From positions 729,739-793,738 of the forward strand of contig CM026431.1 in assembly GCA_014871385.1 (NCBI GenBank): DNA of 64,000 nt. Direction: 5' to 3'. Every line of letters begins with the position of its first letter. Position 1 is the stretch's first letter. The position numbers and the translations under genes are program-made. Origin of the DNA: Ceratodon purpureus. Taxonomy: Eukaryota; Streptophyta; Bryopsida; Pseudoditrichales; Ditrichaceae. The notes beneath the pieces are model-generated. The model did no database searches, was not told the origin of the DNA, and saw only the letters and a list, made by a program, of their open reading frames with translations. Below are positions 55,545 through 64,000 of the stretch, piece after piece.

Positions 55545-56565
55545 GCTGGTCCAAGTTGTGGTCCTAATCTTTGGCGTCTCCTACGACTTCGCATTCCAAG
55601 CCCTCCCCATCGCCGCAAATGAGTGCCTGCAATTTGCAGGAGTGACCTCTCTCCCTCCACCGGACTCCAACTTCGATGTGCATTTGCAGCAACAAGAGCT
55701 GCTTTGGCGGCCTCCTTATGCAACTAGCAATCGCACTCCTCCTCCTCGGCGAGACGCCTCTTCAGCTTCCGGAGCTCTTCCTGCCTCCGCAAACACAAAT
55801 ACTCATTGGTGTCGGAGTTGGCGTCGGGCATGGAAATGAACATGAGGATATTCTGGTCCTTGAGCAAGGAGTGTTTGTGCATGTGCGTGGCTGCCATGCT
55901 CTTCGTGGCCTTTGATGGGCGTACATGGGACTCTCCCGTACTTTGCCCACTCCTTGCTCCTCATTGGCAACCTTGGTGCCTCCCGGACGGCAGTTTAAAA
56001 TCATAGCCACCTCTGACTCCAAGCTCCCTTCCTCGACTTATCCGCCTGCTCCATCCAAACCTACCCCACAGCTCCGCTCCATCTTAGTCAAGTTAATGCA
56101 GTCCGACTATTGATCGGAGTAGGGCGCTTTCCTCTTCGTTATAGGTGGCTTGAGCTGTGTCCACCCCTCCGCCCACTTGGAATGGTCCTTTAGCAGGAGC
56201 CATTATTACTTGAAAGAATAATCCGCCCCCTTTGCATGCTTGGTCTTGTACAATTTGTGCACCCTCCTCAATGTATCAGCTGCGCTCGACCCACTGAGAT
56301 TCAACCACATCACCTACATAACACTACAATGAAGTTGGAGACGTCATGATTGATCATGCCCCATTTCGTCTCCAACGATCGCTGCGGCCGAGGTCCTTGT
56401 GGGTGATTTTCTTGTTAGTGAATTGTAATCCGCTCCCAAAAAACATCTGCTTATTAACAATGCAGTTTTGCATCACATGCAACATGCTTCTACAAAGCTG
56501 CTCCTCCTCATCCTTGCAAAAGTTCCTCCCCTTCACACCATGTTGCATAGGCCTTCTTTCCTATG
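55545..56565 (-). pseudogene. Myb/SANT-like accessory protein of PIF/Harbinger, broken
   Basis: Minus-strand frames give GRNFCKDEEEQLCRSMLHVM (the start of the Myb-like domain: charged, Trp/Phe-spaced helices) followed by FTNKKITHKDLGRSDRW, matching plant PIF/Harbinger ORF1 proteins in which a conserved RS.RS..W segment follows. Farther on, KDQNILMFISMPDAN and YLCLRRQEELRKLKRRLAEE form the usual C-terminal helical tail. Several stops and frameshifts are present. This protein normally helps the transposase bind the element ends. It faces the transposase gene at 53568-54868 tail to tail. Confidence 0.7.
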
Positions 56566-57988
56566 CCACCCTCACTACTTGCTTCTTCCTACCTGCCACC
56601 ATCATGAGAAATTGTCAATAGATAAGATTCCCGGAATCTAAGGTGTTTGGTGTGAATTAACCCCTACTCTTCCATTGTCTGTCTAAGTTGCCCGTCATTC
56701 ACAAGGGCAAAAAGTGACAAGATTGTATTTCAAAGGGCTTAGGGTAGGCACTTGCCAAATAATGGATCCAATAGTTTTCATCTAAGATTTGAAGGACGTT
56801 TAAAGGAAAACTACCATGTTTTGTTGAAATTGGTCAATGCGCCATAGCTTAAGTGATATGGAACTCCTAATTGCGGTGCTCTGTCGTCCACATGTGGCAG
56901 GAAAATGTCTATATCTTTTGAACTGTGGATTTTATTAAAAAAATAGAAGAATTTGGTTATGTAGGCATTCTCCACAATACGCAGTTGTGTATGCCGAAGT
57001 CAACGCCGCCAGATCACATTCCCACACTACGCATGCGGAGGAAGCGTGACCTTGACAATATGAAGGAAATTAGAGTGATGACTGAAAAGAGTCGTCTTCT
57101 ACGGCGTTCTAGAAGTTCTATCCGACTATCATTCAGATCCACCACTGTCGTATGTCACAGAGAGCATGTTGAGGGCAATGGAGGACGTAGTTGATATAGA
57201 GTGCGATACAGGATTATGTCCAGGGGTATGCACACCGGGGGATGGTCACATCTCTCACCTTAATACTAGAGGTTGCGTAGTGGAGGGTAGTTTATTTGTT
57301 GATGATTCTGAAACTCTGTTGAAGTTGTCAGAGGACCGGAGATTGGTTAAGGTTTGGAACTTCTCTGAGCTCGATGTAGAACTGGCGGCTGTTGAAGTCC
57401 GCCCCCGTTGACTGGAGTGCTCAGCACATCCCGACCACTGCACACTACCGAACATGGTTGTTCATGGGACCTCCCCGTCCAAAAGACCGTCCGGTCCGCT
57501 CGTCCGTCCGTTAAGGGTCAGGGGAGGTCCGTTTGACCGAGACTTACGGTTGACCGTCCAAATGGTGAAATGGAAGTTACCTTGGCCACCTAGGATGCCA
57601 CGCGTCTGACATGTCACCAAATATTCCACATATAGAGTTGACACGGAGGATGACGTGGCTAAGAGGTAGGGCGCCAACGCCTTGGGGGAGGGGGGGCGCG
57701 AGCGGCTGAGAGGGGGGCGCCAACGTCTGGGGAAGGGGGGCGCGAGCGACTGGGAGGGGCGCGGGCGCCTGCGAAGGGGGGGCGCGAGCGAGGGGGGGGG
57801 GGGGGGGGGGGGGCGCGAGCGGGGACCAAAAATCAAGCATTGAAGGAAATTAAGACATGAGTGAAGTTTTCATAGTGACATAAATGAGAGAAATTTCAAT
57901 TCATGTTGAAACAAAAATACATTCAATAGCCTTAGTTAATGTTTTATGGACATTGACTAAAATTAACATATAAGTATCTACGTATAAA

Positions 57989-58032
<44 letters not shown>

Positions 58033-59474
58033 GAGTCATATATATTATACTTGTCTATATAACTTCTATATGTAAAATGGTGAAAGATGTATTACTTTTA
58101 AAATTTTTTTCTGGCGGTGCGCCGCACCGGATTCTTTTGAGTACGGGGCTTCCCCAATGGTACTCTTATAACAATGTCTTCATCATTAGGTGCTTCTGCA
58201 CATGGAAAGTTTGTATGTGAGCGGAGAGCAGAGAGTAGAGAATGGAGAGCAGAGAATTGACATTCAGCCAAATTTTCAAAAGCAAAGTAGACCCTATAAC
58301 CGTGGAAAAATACTAAAAAAGGCATATTTTTATTACTTTTTTTAGTAAAGGAGTATAATTTCGTGGAATTCAGGGTTATCACTGGTAAAAATTGCTTACC
58401 TTTGTTTTGTGAGGTACAAATTGGGCTGATGTCATGATGATGTCATGCATACAATCCTTTAGATTTGGTCCCTTATTGGATCTAGATATGAGTATTTCAG
58501 CATCATGTTTTTAGATCGCAACAGTAAATATTGAATAGATAATATAGATAATTCTAGGAAAAAAAATCGAAAGAAGGAAAAATCTCGGGGGGGTCACTCT
58601 TCATAAAAATTAAGGGGATAGGTGCGAACATGGGGTATTTTAAGGGGGGCTATTACTTAGTGTTTTTTTTTTTTGAAAGGGCTTTTATTACATAATTTTC
58701 TAATATGTGTTATTATACTGAGGGCTATGGGTAAGTATAAGTGCCGGGTTAGGGTGTTTAATGGCATGCTATATTACTTATAATAAGTGTTAATTTTTTT
58801 TTCACCATTCCCCACACTGCTGTTACTGCAAACAAATAACAAGATAATGAACAACAAGATCAGAGCAATGCTGTGGGTAGTGATTCATACAGGTTCTAGA
58901 ATTATGTAGCATCAAGCAAAAAACAGAAAAACAGCATGGAACCGAAGCATTACAGATACAAGGTATAGAATCACAACACAGAAACTGCAACTTCGGATCA
59001 AATTCAAAGGGGACCGACACTCTTTACAAGACGGCACACAAATTGACCAACGCATTCATTACACCGAATACAAGGTTTTTTAACAGATTTAAGTCCTGGG
59101 CCCAGAGAAAATTGTACTAGTACTGTTCCAAAGTTGGACAAGCGATTCAAACAGGTTTCATGACAAACAAAAAGTGTTCAAAAACACATTAAAAAAGGCT
59201 ACGCTCTAATTCACATCCGTAGAGCAGGAATTCCTCTCAGCCGCCGTCCCAAGTGAATATGATACATGGCAAAACCTTCAACATAAGAAACAAGAGCCCG
59301 GACAGTTGATGGAAAAACAATTGGAATTAAATTGAAGTGTGGAAATGGAGACAGATGAACCTACAAGGGCTGTGGAAATCACCTCGAACTAGTACAAACA
59401 ATGACAACGAGAAGGGAAGCAAAGGGGAAAACCAGCAATAACGAAATGAAAGCAAAGAGAAGTTTCGAACATAC
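56566..59474. other. Intergenic; GC-rich tandem, G-run, AT run
   Basis: 56660-56775 repeats 2155-2265 in inverse orientation. Plus ORFs at 56925 (89 codons) and 57166 (81 codons) have no known motif. An (AT)n tract lies near 57990-58030. The stretch 58800-59470 may be the 3' part of the minus-strand gene to its right. Confidence 0.5.
57665..57825. repeat. GC-rich minisatellite with long G-run
   Basis: A degenerate unit of about 25-30 bp around GGGGGGCGCGAGCG and GGCGCCAACG(T/C)CT is repeated five to six times and ends in a run of about 22 G near 57792-57813. The minus strand reads Pro/Arg-rich for 120 codons as a by-product. It is unlike the AT-rich flanks. Confidence 0.75.
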
Positions 59475-59476
59475 CT

Positions 59477-60034
59477 TCACAAGCACTTGGAGCGCTTCTC
59501 CGGTGTCACCCAGAAAATCTCCAGCAACTCAAGCCCGTCTCCTCGGATGACGTCGACTTCAGACCTCCAGCCACTCATGAGGAAGGCGAGCAAGGAATTC
59601 AGTTCGGAGTTTGAGAGCTCACCCAAGGGCTGGGTCCGAAGCCGCACCGGCAGGGGGGTCGTGAAGGACCAAGACTTTTTGAAGACCCCGACGGCGGTAT
59701 CAAACTCCGCCAACCGATTACCTCGGCGGTGAAGCAACCAGTTCCGTCCCGCAACAGGCAGTTGGAATTTGCGCAGGGATGGAGCAGCGCGGAATGCAGC
59801 ATACTCTACCCGGGACCTGACCGCTGCGTTCCACTCCTTCGACAGGCACGCGAGCTTCGGGATGAGCTCCAACAGTAGGCTCCTATCAACATCCAGCCGA
59901 TCGACAGCAACCCAAGGATCTGCGGGAGCACAGGCAAACTCCAAGACGTGATCAATTAAAACATGGCACGCCACCATGTCGAAGCAGCCTCGCTTGTTTT
60001 TCGCACACTCCACGATCCAGCCCAGGTCAGACAT
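59477..60034 (-). CDS. Uncharacterised protein, 185 aa, possibly F-box-like
   Basis: An ATG at 60034 opens an unbroken minus-strand frame with host-like composition. The N-terminal third contains LLLELIPKLACLSKEWNAAV, a leucine-rich helix plus C/S-K-x-W pattern reminiscent of an F-box, then RVEYAAFRAAPSLRKFQL; I cannot confirm the family. The C-terminal part (NSELNSLLAFLMSGWRSEVD) looks helical. The stop codon (59479-59477) is followed one base later by a strong splice donor AG|GTATGT (exon end 59475), so the gene probably has a 3'-UTR intron. An alternative is that this is one exon of a larger protein. CCTATATG near 60192-60199 could serve as its TATA box, and a 52-bp tandem duplication lies in its upstream region. 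Confidence 0.6.
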   Translation of the reverse strand: MSDLGWIVECAKNKRGCFDMVACHVLIDHVLEFACAPADPWVAVDRLDVDRSLLLELIPKLACLSKEWNAAVRSRVEYAAFRAAPSLRKFQLPVAGRNWLLHRRGNRLAEFDTAVGVFKKSWSFTTPLPVRLRTQPLGELSNSELNSLLAFLMSGWRSEVDVIRGDGLELLEIFWVTPEKRSKCL

Positions 60035-60080
60035 TTGTGCGGAAACTCACTCGACTACAGAGAAGAAACAGGGGCGCAAC

Positions 60081-60184
60081 GAAGGAAAACTGAGGAAAGT
60101 ACAAGGAGGAAGTGGTTGCGAATGGAGCATGCGAAGGAAAACTGAGCAAACTACAAGGAGGAAGTGGTTGCAAATGGGGCTTGC
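60081..60184. repeat. 52-bp tandem duplication
   Basis: Two adjacent copies beginning GAAGGAAAACTGAG (60081-60132 and 60133-60184) differ at a few positions only. They lie just upstream of the minus-strand start codon at 60034, within its probable 5' UTR or core promoter. Confidence 0.85.
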
Positions 60185-60870
60185 ATACCTTCATATAGGA
60201 AGGAGATGCAGCTTGGAGGATGAAGAAGACGATTGGGACGGGACTGTCAGCCGTCAAAATCCGCCTTGTCAGCCCACCATACTCAAGGGTTAATGATGCC
60301 CAAGTTCTCAGGTCCCCTCAAGTCACTTCGTTCCAGGGAAATGAGGATTAGGGAGAGTTGAAGGGTAATCATACCTGGACGACCCTGCATGGTAATGATG
60401 CCCCTCGCAGCCCCAGACAACATCAGGTCAGACTCAGGTGAGTTGACACTCACCTGTACACATCACCCCCCACGGTATTAGGTTTAGGATTGTGGAAAGT
60501 GATTTCCACGGTTGACACACCGGAATACTAATTCCGGTAGGAAAATGATAAAAATTTAAAATTTTTTGTGTTGAGAATACGGAAAAACTACTTAGATAAG
60601 TGAAACAACCGGTTAAGACGGTTGGCCGAATAAATAAGAGAACCGGAAGGTCAGCCGGGTGAGATCCGGTCGTCTGCGGTGAAGGAGAGGGAGCACCGTC
60701 CGTATGACAGAACCCTGACACCGCAGACTTAAGGATAACCACCGAAAGGTACGACGCACGCGGGAAGAATGGCTGCAACCATTAAAGCGCCGCCGGTCGC
60801 GACCGTCCAATGATGAAAGGCTATGACCGTCCGTCATGATGAGCTACGAACGGGTGGGCGTGAGGGCAGG
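60185..60870. other. Intergenic; start of the CCGG-rich island
   Basis: No coding evidence. From about 60500 the sequence becomes rich in CCGGAA, ACCGGT and related CCGG words, and this continues to about 63400. Confidence 0.5.
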
Positions 60871-60880
60871 TATAAAAGGA
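60871..60880 (+). promoter_or_regulatory. TATA box (TATAAAAGGA)
   Basis: TATAAAAGGA lies about 210 bp before the 609-codon ORF, followed at about 30 bp by a CTCCTCCTCTCTTTTT pyrimidine stretch suitable for a transcription start. A TGGCGCTGGG near 60920 could be read as a primer-binding site if the unit is an LTR element, but no LTR pair is visible. Confidence 0.6.
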
Positions 60881-61030
60881 GGAAGAACAGCCGTGCTCCT
60901 CCTCTCTTTTTGTCATTTTGTGGCGCTGGGTCCTTGGGTTCCACGGCGAAGGGCGCAGTTAGGGTTGGACGGTAGGAGAGAGAGACGGTGAGACGGAAGT
61001 GTTTCCGTTAGGTGAGGGATTGTGGTGAGG

Positions 61031-61075
61031 ATGGTGCGTGCAGGTGTTACCAGAGTGACGGAGAGGAGGACTTAG
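61031..61075 (+). promoter_or_regulatory. Upstream ORF of 14 codons before the 609-codon ORF
   Basis: ATG at 61031 reads MVRAGVTRVTERRT and stops at TAG 61073-61075, four bases before the main ATG at 61080. If the leader begins near 60900, ribosomes would meet this ORF first, so main-ORF translation would depend on reinitiation or leaky scanning. Confidence 0.5.
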
Positions 61076-61079
61076 CAGA

Positions 61080-62909
61080 ATGGGTAGAAAGGGGAAGGAA
61101 CCGGCGGAGGAAGGACAGCTGTTCAGGGTACAACGGGTCATGCCGTTGATGCCGGCAGACGACGACAAGAAGGAGCTCCTCCGGACCGCTTTAGAAGCCA
61201 TGGGCTGTGAGCTCCTACAGGACAAGGCATGGGGTTGGAAACATTCCCTTCCGGCCCAGGAGATCCTCGTCAAGAATCCCGAGAATCGAGGAACCATCCG
61301 GGGAGAGCCGGAGAAGTGGACGGCACAACTCTGGAGGGAGACGTATGGTTTCAAGAACTCTGGAGAGATCTCGACATCGGAGACCCGGGAGTTTGTGTGG
61401 GGGTATATCAAGGGGCCCGGAGACCGGAGAGAAGGATGGGAGCTGGATGACATCACGGATCCGGAGGCCCGGAGGGTCGTAGGGTTTATGAACCCTATTT
61501 ACCATCCGGAAAAGCCCAAACGGATAACCATCAAGTGGGCGTCCGTTTTCATTGGGGCCATGATCGGTGAATTCTCGGTAGACTGGGGTGTCATGATGAA
61601 GACGATAATCGACCGGCAGGTAGCCAATCTCCGGAAGACCAAGAAGCAGGCCACCTGCCTTCCATCTTTCCTCATTCACCTCTACCGTCACAAGGGGCTG
61701 TTGAATCCTGAGGAGATCCGGGAGTACGATGAGATCATAAGCTATCAGCAGTTCGCTGAACCGGAAGAGGTGTCCGATCAGGATGATGATGATGATGTTA
61801 TCGAGGTCTCCCCCACGCCGGCTAAGAGACCCCGTCCCGGCCCGGAGAAGGGACAGCCGTCCGGATCACCTCGGACTCCCACACCGGCCAAGCGAACCTT
61901 GAACACGGAAGTCCAAAAACCCACCGGACCACCGGAGCACACCGGGGATCCGTACCAGGACTTAGTTAACCTATCGGAGCAGGCGTCGACGTATGCCCGG
62001 TTCCTACAGTTGACTAGGCAGGCGGAGGGCCGGTTGGCTAGGGAGGTAATGTCCATTACGGAGACGGACCGGTTGGAGGATTGCCTGAGTATTCTTCGCA
62101 AGCACCGGGACTTGGCCGGTCTCCAGGACAAGCAGATGGACCGGCTAGCGAAGTACCGGGAGAGGAATCAGAAGCTCGAGCAGGAGGTGCTTGATGCCCG
62201 GAAGGATTTCAATGACGCCCGTGACCGGGCAGTCGAGGCCATCCGGTCGGTCGCCGAGATCAAAGCCACTTTAGCTCTCCTGGTAGATGTGGGAAATCAG
62301 TGCGCCGTTTACCAAGCCTTCTTGACCCGTCAACCGGATCCGACTATGAAGAAGATTATAAAGTTCATGCACGACCGGACGCAGGTGATGAAGGACACTT
62401 GGACGCAGATGAAGAACCTGGTGGAAATCCTCGGTTCCGCAGAGGCCGGTCCGTCATCAGGGCCACCGGCAGATCGAGAGGAGCCCAGACCACCGTCCCC
62501 ACCCAGGGAACCGGCGCCGGTGCCACCTCCAGCCTCTCCGATACGGTCGGCCATCCGGTCAGCCCAACAGGAGGTAGGACACCCGCTGGAGGATCCTATC
62601 CCGGATACCTTGAGCAGTCTGCACACTCTACCAAATTTGGCTGGAGTCGAGACTGTTAACCCCGGAAACATCCCTTTGGGACCGGACCAAAGACCACCAC
62701 CGGAAGGCTTTATGCCGGTACAGGGATCTCCGGAAACGCTCCAGGTGGATCTCAGCGCAGTTCCGGTGGCGGCTTTGTGTGGACGGTTTCCAGTCCCGGA
62801 AGGAGCTTGGAAGGGAGGAGAGACGTACTGCAGCAGGGCTAGTAGTCTCAAGGACACGAAGAGCCGTGTGTACACCGGGATCCGGACACGGACCGGTCGC
62901 TTCCTGTAG
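61080..62909 (+). CDS. Uncharacterised 609-aa coiled-coil protein, probably TE-derived
   Basis: An intact frame in the CCGG-rich island. Residues about 1-215 look globular, with FMNPIYHPEKPKRITIKWAS and QATCLPSFLIHLYRHKGLL, which recall the putative plant transposon-protein domain seen in retroelements. An acidic stretch (SDQDDDDDVIEVSP, near residue 236) and a Pro/Lys-rich linker follow. A long charged helix, probably coiled coil, covers about 310-440 (RLAKYRERNQKLEQEVLDAR), then a Pro-rich part (PPSPPREPAPVPPPASP). No zinc knuckle, protease, RT or transposase catalytic motif is present. The codon and word composition differ sharply from the neighbours. A gag-like protein of a non-autonomous retroelement is the likeliest reading; a lineage-specific host gene is possible. 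Confidence 0.55.
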   Translation: MGRKGKEPAEEGQLFRVQRVMPLMPADDDKKELLRTALEAMGCELLQDKAWGWKHSLPAQEILVKNPENRGTIRGEPEKWTAQLWRETYGFKNSGEISTSETREFVWGYIKGPGDRREGWELDDITDPEARRVVGFMNPIYHPEKPKRITIKWASVFIGAMIGEFSVDWGVMMKTIIDRQVANLRKTKKQATCLPSFLIHLYRHKGLLNPEEIREYDEIISYQQFAEPEEVSDQDDDDDVIEVSPTPAKRPRPGPEKGQPSGSPRTPTPAKRTLNTEVQKPTGPPEHTGDPYQDLVNLSEQASTYARFLQLTRQAEGRLAREVMSITETDRLEDCLSILRKHRDLAGLQDKQMDRLAKYRERNQKLEQEVLDARKDFNDARDRAVEAIRSVAEIKATLALLVDVGNQCAVYQAFLTRQPDPTMKKIIKFMHDRTQVMKDTWTQMKNLVEILGSAEAGPSSGPPADREEPRPPSPPREPAPVPPPASPIRSAIRSAQQEVGHPLEDPIPDTLSSLHTLPNLAGVETVNPGNIPLGPDQRPPPEGFMPVQGSPETLQVDLSAVPVAALCGRFPVPEGAWKGGETYCSRASSLKDTKSRVYTGIRTRTGRFL

Positions 62910-63641
62910 ATGGGATAAAAGCCGGATGTCCTACTGCGAACCAATCCGGAAGGGAGATAGTATAGTAGAATACCGTGCAGCCGTAAGGTGATGTCATTGT
63001 AGTATGATTTCCGTATCCATAACCGGCACTGAGTAGCTATCCGGACCGGTACCTAGCCATACGGAAGGATTATTACTCCACTTCTTGGGTGGTAGGTAGG
63101 AACGGTGGGGTGTCCAGCCACTTTAAGTCACGGGACGGTGGAAAATCCAGCCACTTTAAAGGATAGACGGATCAGTGGGAACCGGCCACTAGTCTAAAAA
63201 GCCGGAAAATAGGAACGAGGCAAAAACTACCGGATTCGGCCAACCGGTCGAAAGACGGAATACGGTTGGATACGGGTGGTGATTTCCGTTAGGATCTAAA
63301 AGGAGGAAAACTATAGGTCTTCGTGGGAACGAACACGGAGTGGTTTACTTTGGAGGGTATTTAGTGTGAATTAAGTGCCTTCCGGAGGAATACGGATACC
63401 ACATCGTGCTAGAAGGATCAAATTTAATTAATATTAGTGTGGATTATGGAGATAGTCTGACGAGCTAGATTTAATGCAAAGACTGAAAATTAAACAAGCG
63501 TAATGGCTACTGGTTCAGTGGGCAGAGATGGTTGCATCGGAGTTAGAGATTTCAGGCATAAACTGCAAGACAAAGAACTAAAAAAATTAAGAATCTTATT
63601 CGGAAAAATAGAAAACAATGGCGAGGAATCTGAATTCAAAC
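62910..63641. other. 3' flank of the CCGG-rich unit; no gene
   Basis: CCGG words continue to about 63400, then composition returns to AT-rich. I looked for a copy of the 60.47-60.9 kb sequence here as a second LTR and did not find one. Confidence 0.5.
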
Positions 63642-63726
63642 CTGATTTCTGGTGTGCGACCAATTCGGTCACATGAACATGTTCCTCCCCCAGATAATGG
63701 ACCCGGTTACCCAATGTGTCTTGTTT
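63642..63726 (-). CDS. Internal exon of an unidentified minus-strand gene
   Basis: An 85-bp exon bounded by TTCTGCAG|AAACAAG (acceptor) and ATCAG|GTTTGA (donor) on the minus strand. It reads KQDTLGNRVHYLGEEHVHVT then ELVAHQKS and joins in phase to the exon at 63855-63937. The peptide looks like a conserved globular protein, but I do not recognise the family. Downstream exons would lie to the left and were not found before the CCGG-rich island. Confidence 0.6.
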
Positions 63727-63854
63727 CTGCAGAACATGTAAAAAGCCCGCAACTATCAGAATCCTTGAACCAATTAAAGTTTCCATATGAAAAAATAAAA
63801 GACTTATACCACCAATTCTTAACCCTTAAAGTGCAATCATTAAACTTCACTTAC

Positions 63855-63937
63855 CTGAAATCTAGCTGCAGCTACATCACTACCTTTCAGATATGTTGGG
63901 TGAACTGATGAAGGAAACACAAACTTCCAGTCTTCCA
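63855..63937 (-). CDS. Internal exon of the same unidentified gene
   Basis: An 83-bp exon with acceptor CATGCAG|TGGAAG and donor TTTCAG|GTAAGT on the minus strand, both close to consensus. It reads EDWKFVFPSSVHPTYLKGSD then VAAARFQ and ends in phase 0, matching the start of the exon at 63642-63726 after a 128-bp intron. The gene continues beyond the right edge of the window. Confidence 0.65.
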
Positions 63938-64000
63938 CTGCATGAATCGCCAAGATATAAATTAGTAAACTTCAAATAATCAGTAAGCTCAGGTAACTGA

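Noticed and set aside
57462-57840. Pro/Arg-rich minus-strand ORF of 124 codons
   Set aside because: It lies in the GC-rich minisatellite and G-run; low complexity only.
58660-58800. T-run followed by GAAAGGGCTTTTATTACA as another retroposon tail
   Set aside because: I could not find a convincing target duplication; only a weak TATTACTTA similarity on both sides.
61215-62944. Antisense ORFs of up to 204 codons over the 609-codon ORF
   Set aside because: Shadows caused by CCGG-rich composition; the plus frame is longer, has an ATG and a promoter-like TATA box.
60465-63440. Complete LTR retrotransposon with two LTRs around the 609-codon ORF
   Set aside because: The sequence upstream of the TATA box does not recur downstream of the ORF, so no LTR pair can be shown.

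Overview
The window is nuclear DNA of a land plant. It holds a Dof zinc-finger gene of the cycling-Dof (CDF) type, a transcription factor class confined to the green lineage, with GT-AG introns, in a sea of AT-rich plant-type transposons. Nothing bacterial is present (no operons, rRNA or CRISPR). A non-seed plant (moss, lycophyte or fern) is my guess, because Tc1-like DD34E and CENP-B-HTH (pogo/Tigger-like) transposase remnants sit beside PIF/Harbinger, CACTA, LINE and LTR elements. The species is not determined.

Layout. 0-3.4 kb: a retroposon tail, a 376-bp Tourist-like MITE and two TA-flanked MITEs. 5.5-12.5 kb: two Ty3-type gag-bearing retroelements head to head; the right one is gag plus protease only, without reverse transcriptase, and its polypurine tract and probable 3' LTR are visible. 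12.5-15.2 kb: a TTAA-flanked 848-bp element, a truncated LINE with an 18-bp target duplication, and a 422-bp MITE. 16.2-18.6 kb: a degenerate GAGATGA-type satellite split by a 1.3-kb CACTA element. 19.6-21.3 kb: a Tc1-like transposon with near-perfect ends and a broken DD34E transposase. 22.2-23.0 kb and 29.9-30.8 kb: two more TTAA-flanked elements. 26.4-29.0 kb: a decayed PIF/Harbinger pair (transposase minus, Myb/SANT protein plus). 35-41.6 kb: foldback and CACTA MITEs, one containing another MITE. 41.1-43.0 kb: a minus-strand LINE carrying a MITE. 44.9-46.9 kb: a pogo-like transposase pseudogene. 49.5-51.1 kb: the intact Dof gene. 53.6-56.6 kb: a second PIF/Harbinger pair, convergent. 59.5-60.0 kb: a host-like minus-strand gene. 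60.5-63.4 kb: a CCGG-rich island with a 609-codon ORF, its TATA box and a short upstream ORF. 63.6-63.9 kb: two exons of a minus-strand gene that runs off the right edge.

The only genes likely to serve the host are the Dof gene, the 59.5-kb gene and the right-edge exons. Most of the rest is transposon. The most interesting structures are small non-autonomous families that repeat within the window: TTAA-flanked elements with CCCCTAAAG ends, TA-flanked MITEs with AGGTAG ends (four copies), and CACTAGTGG-ended CACTA hairpins.
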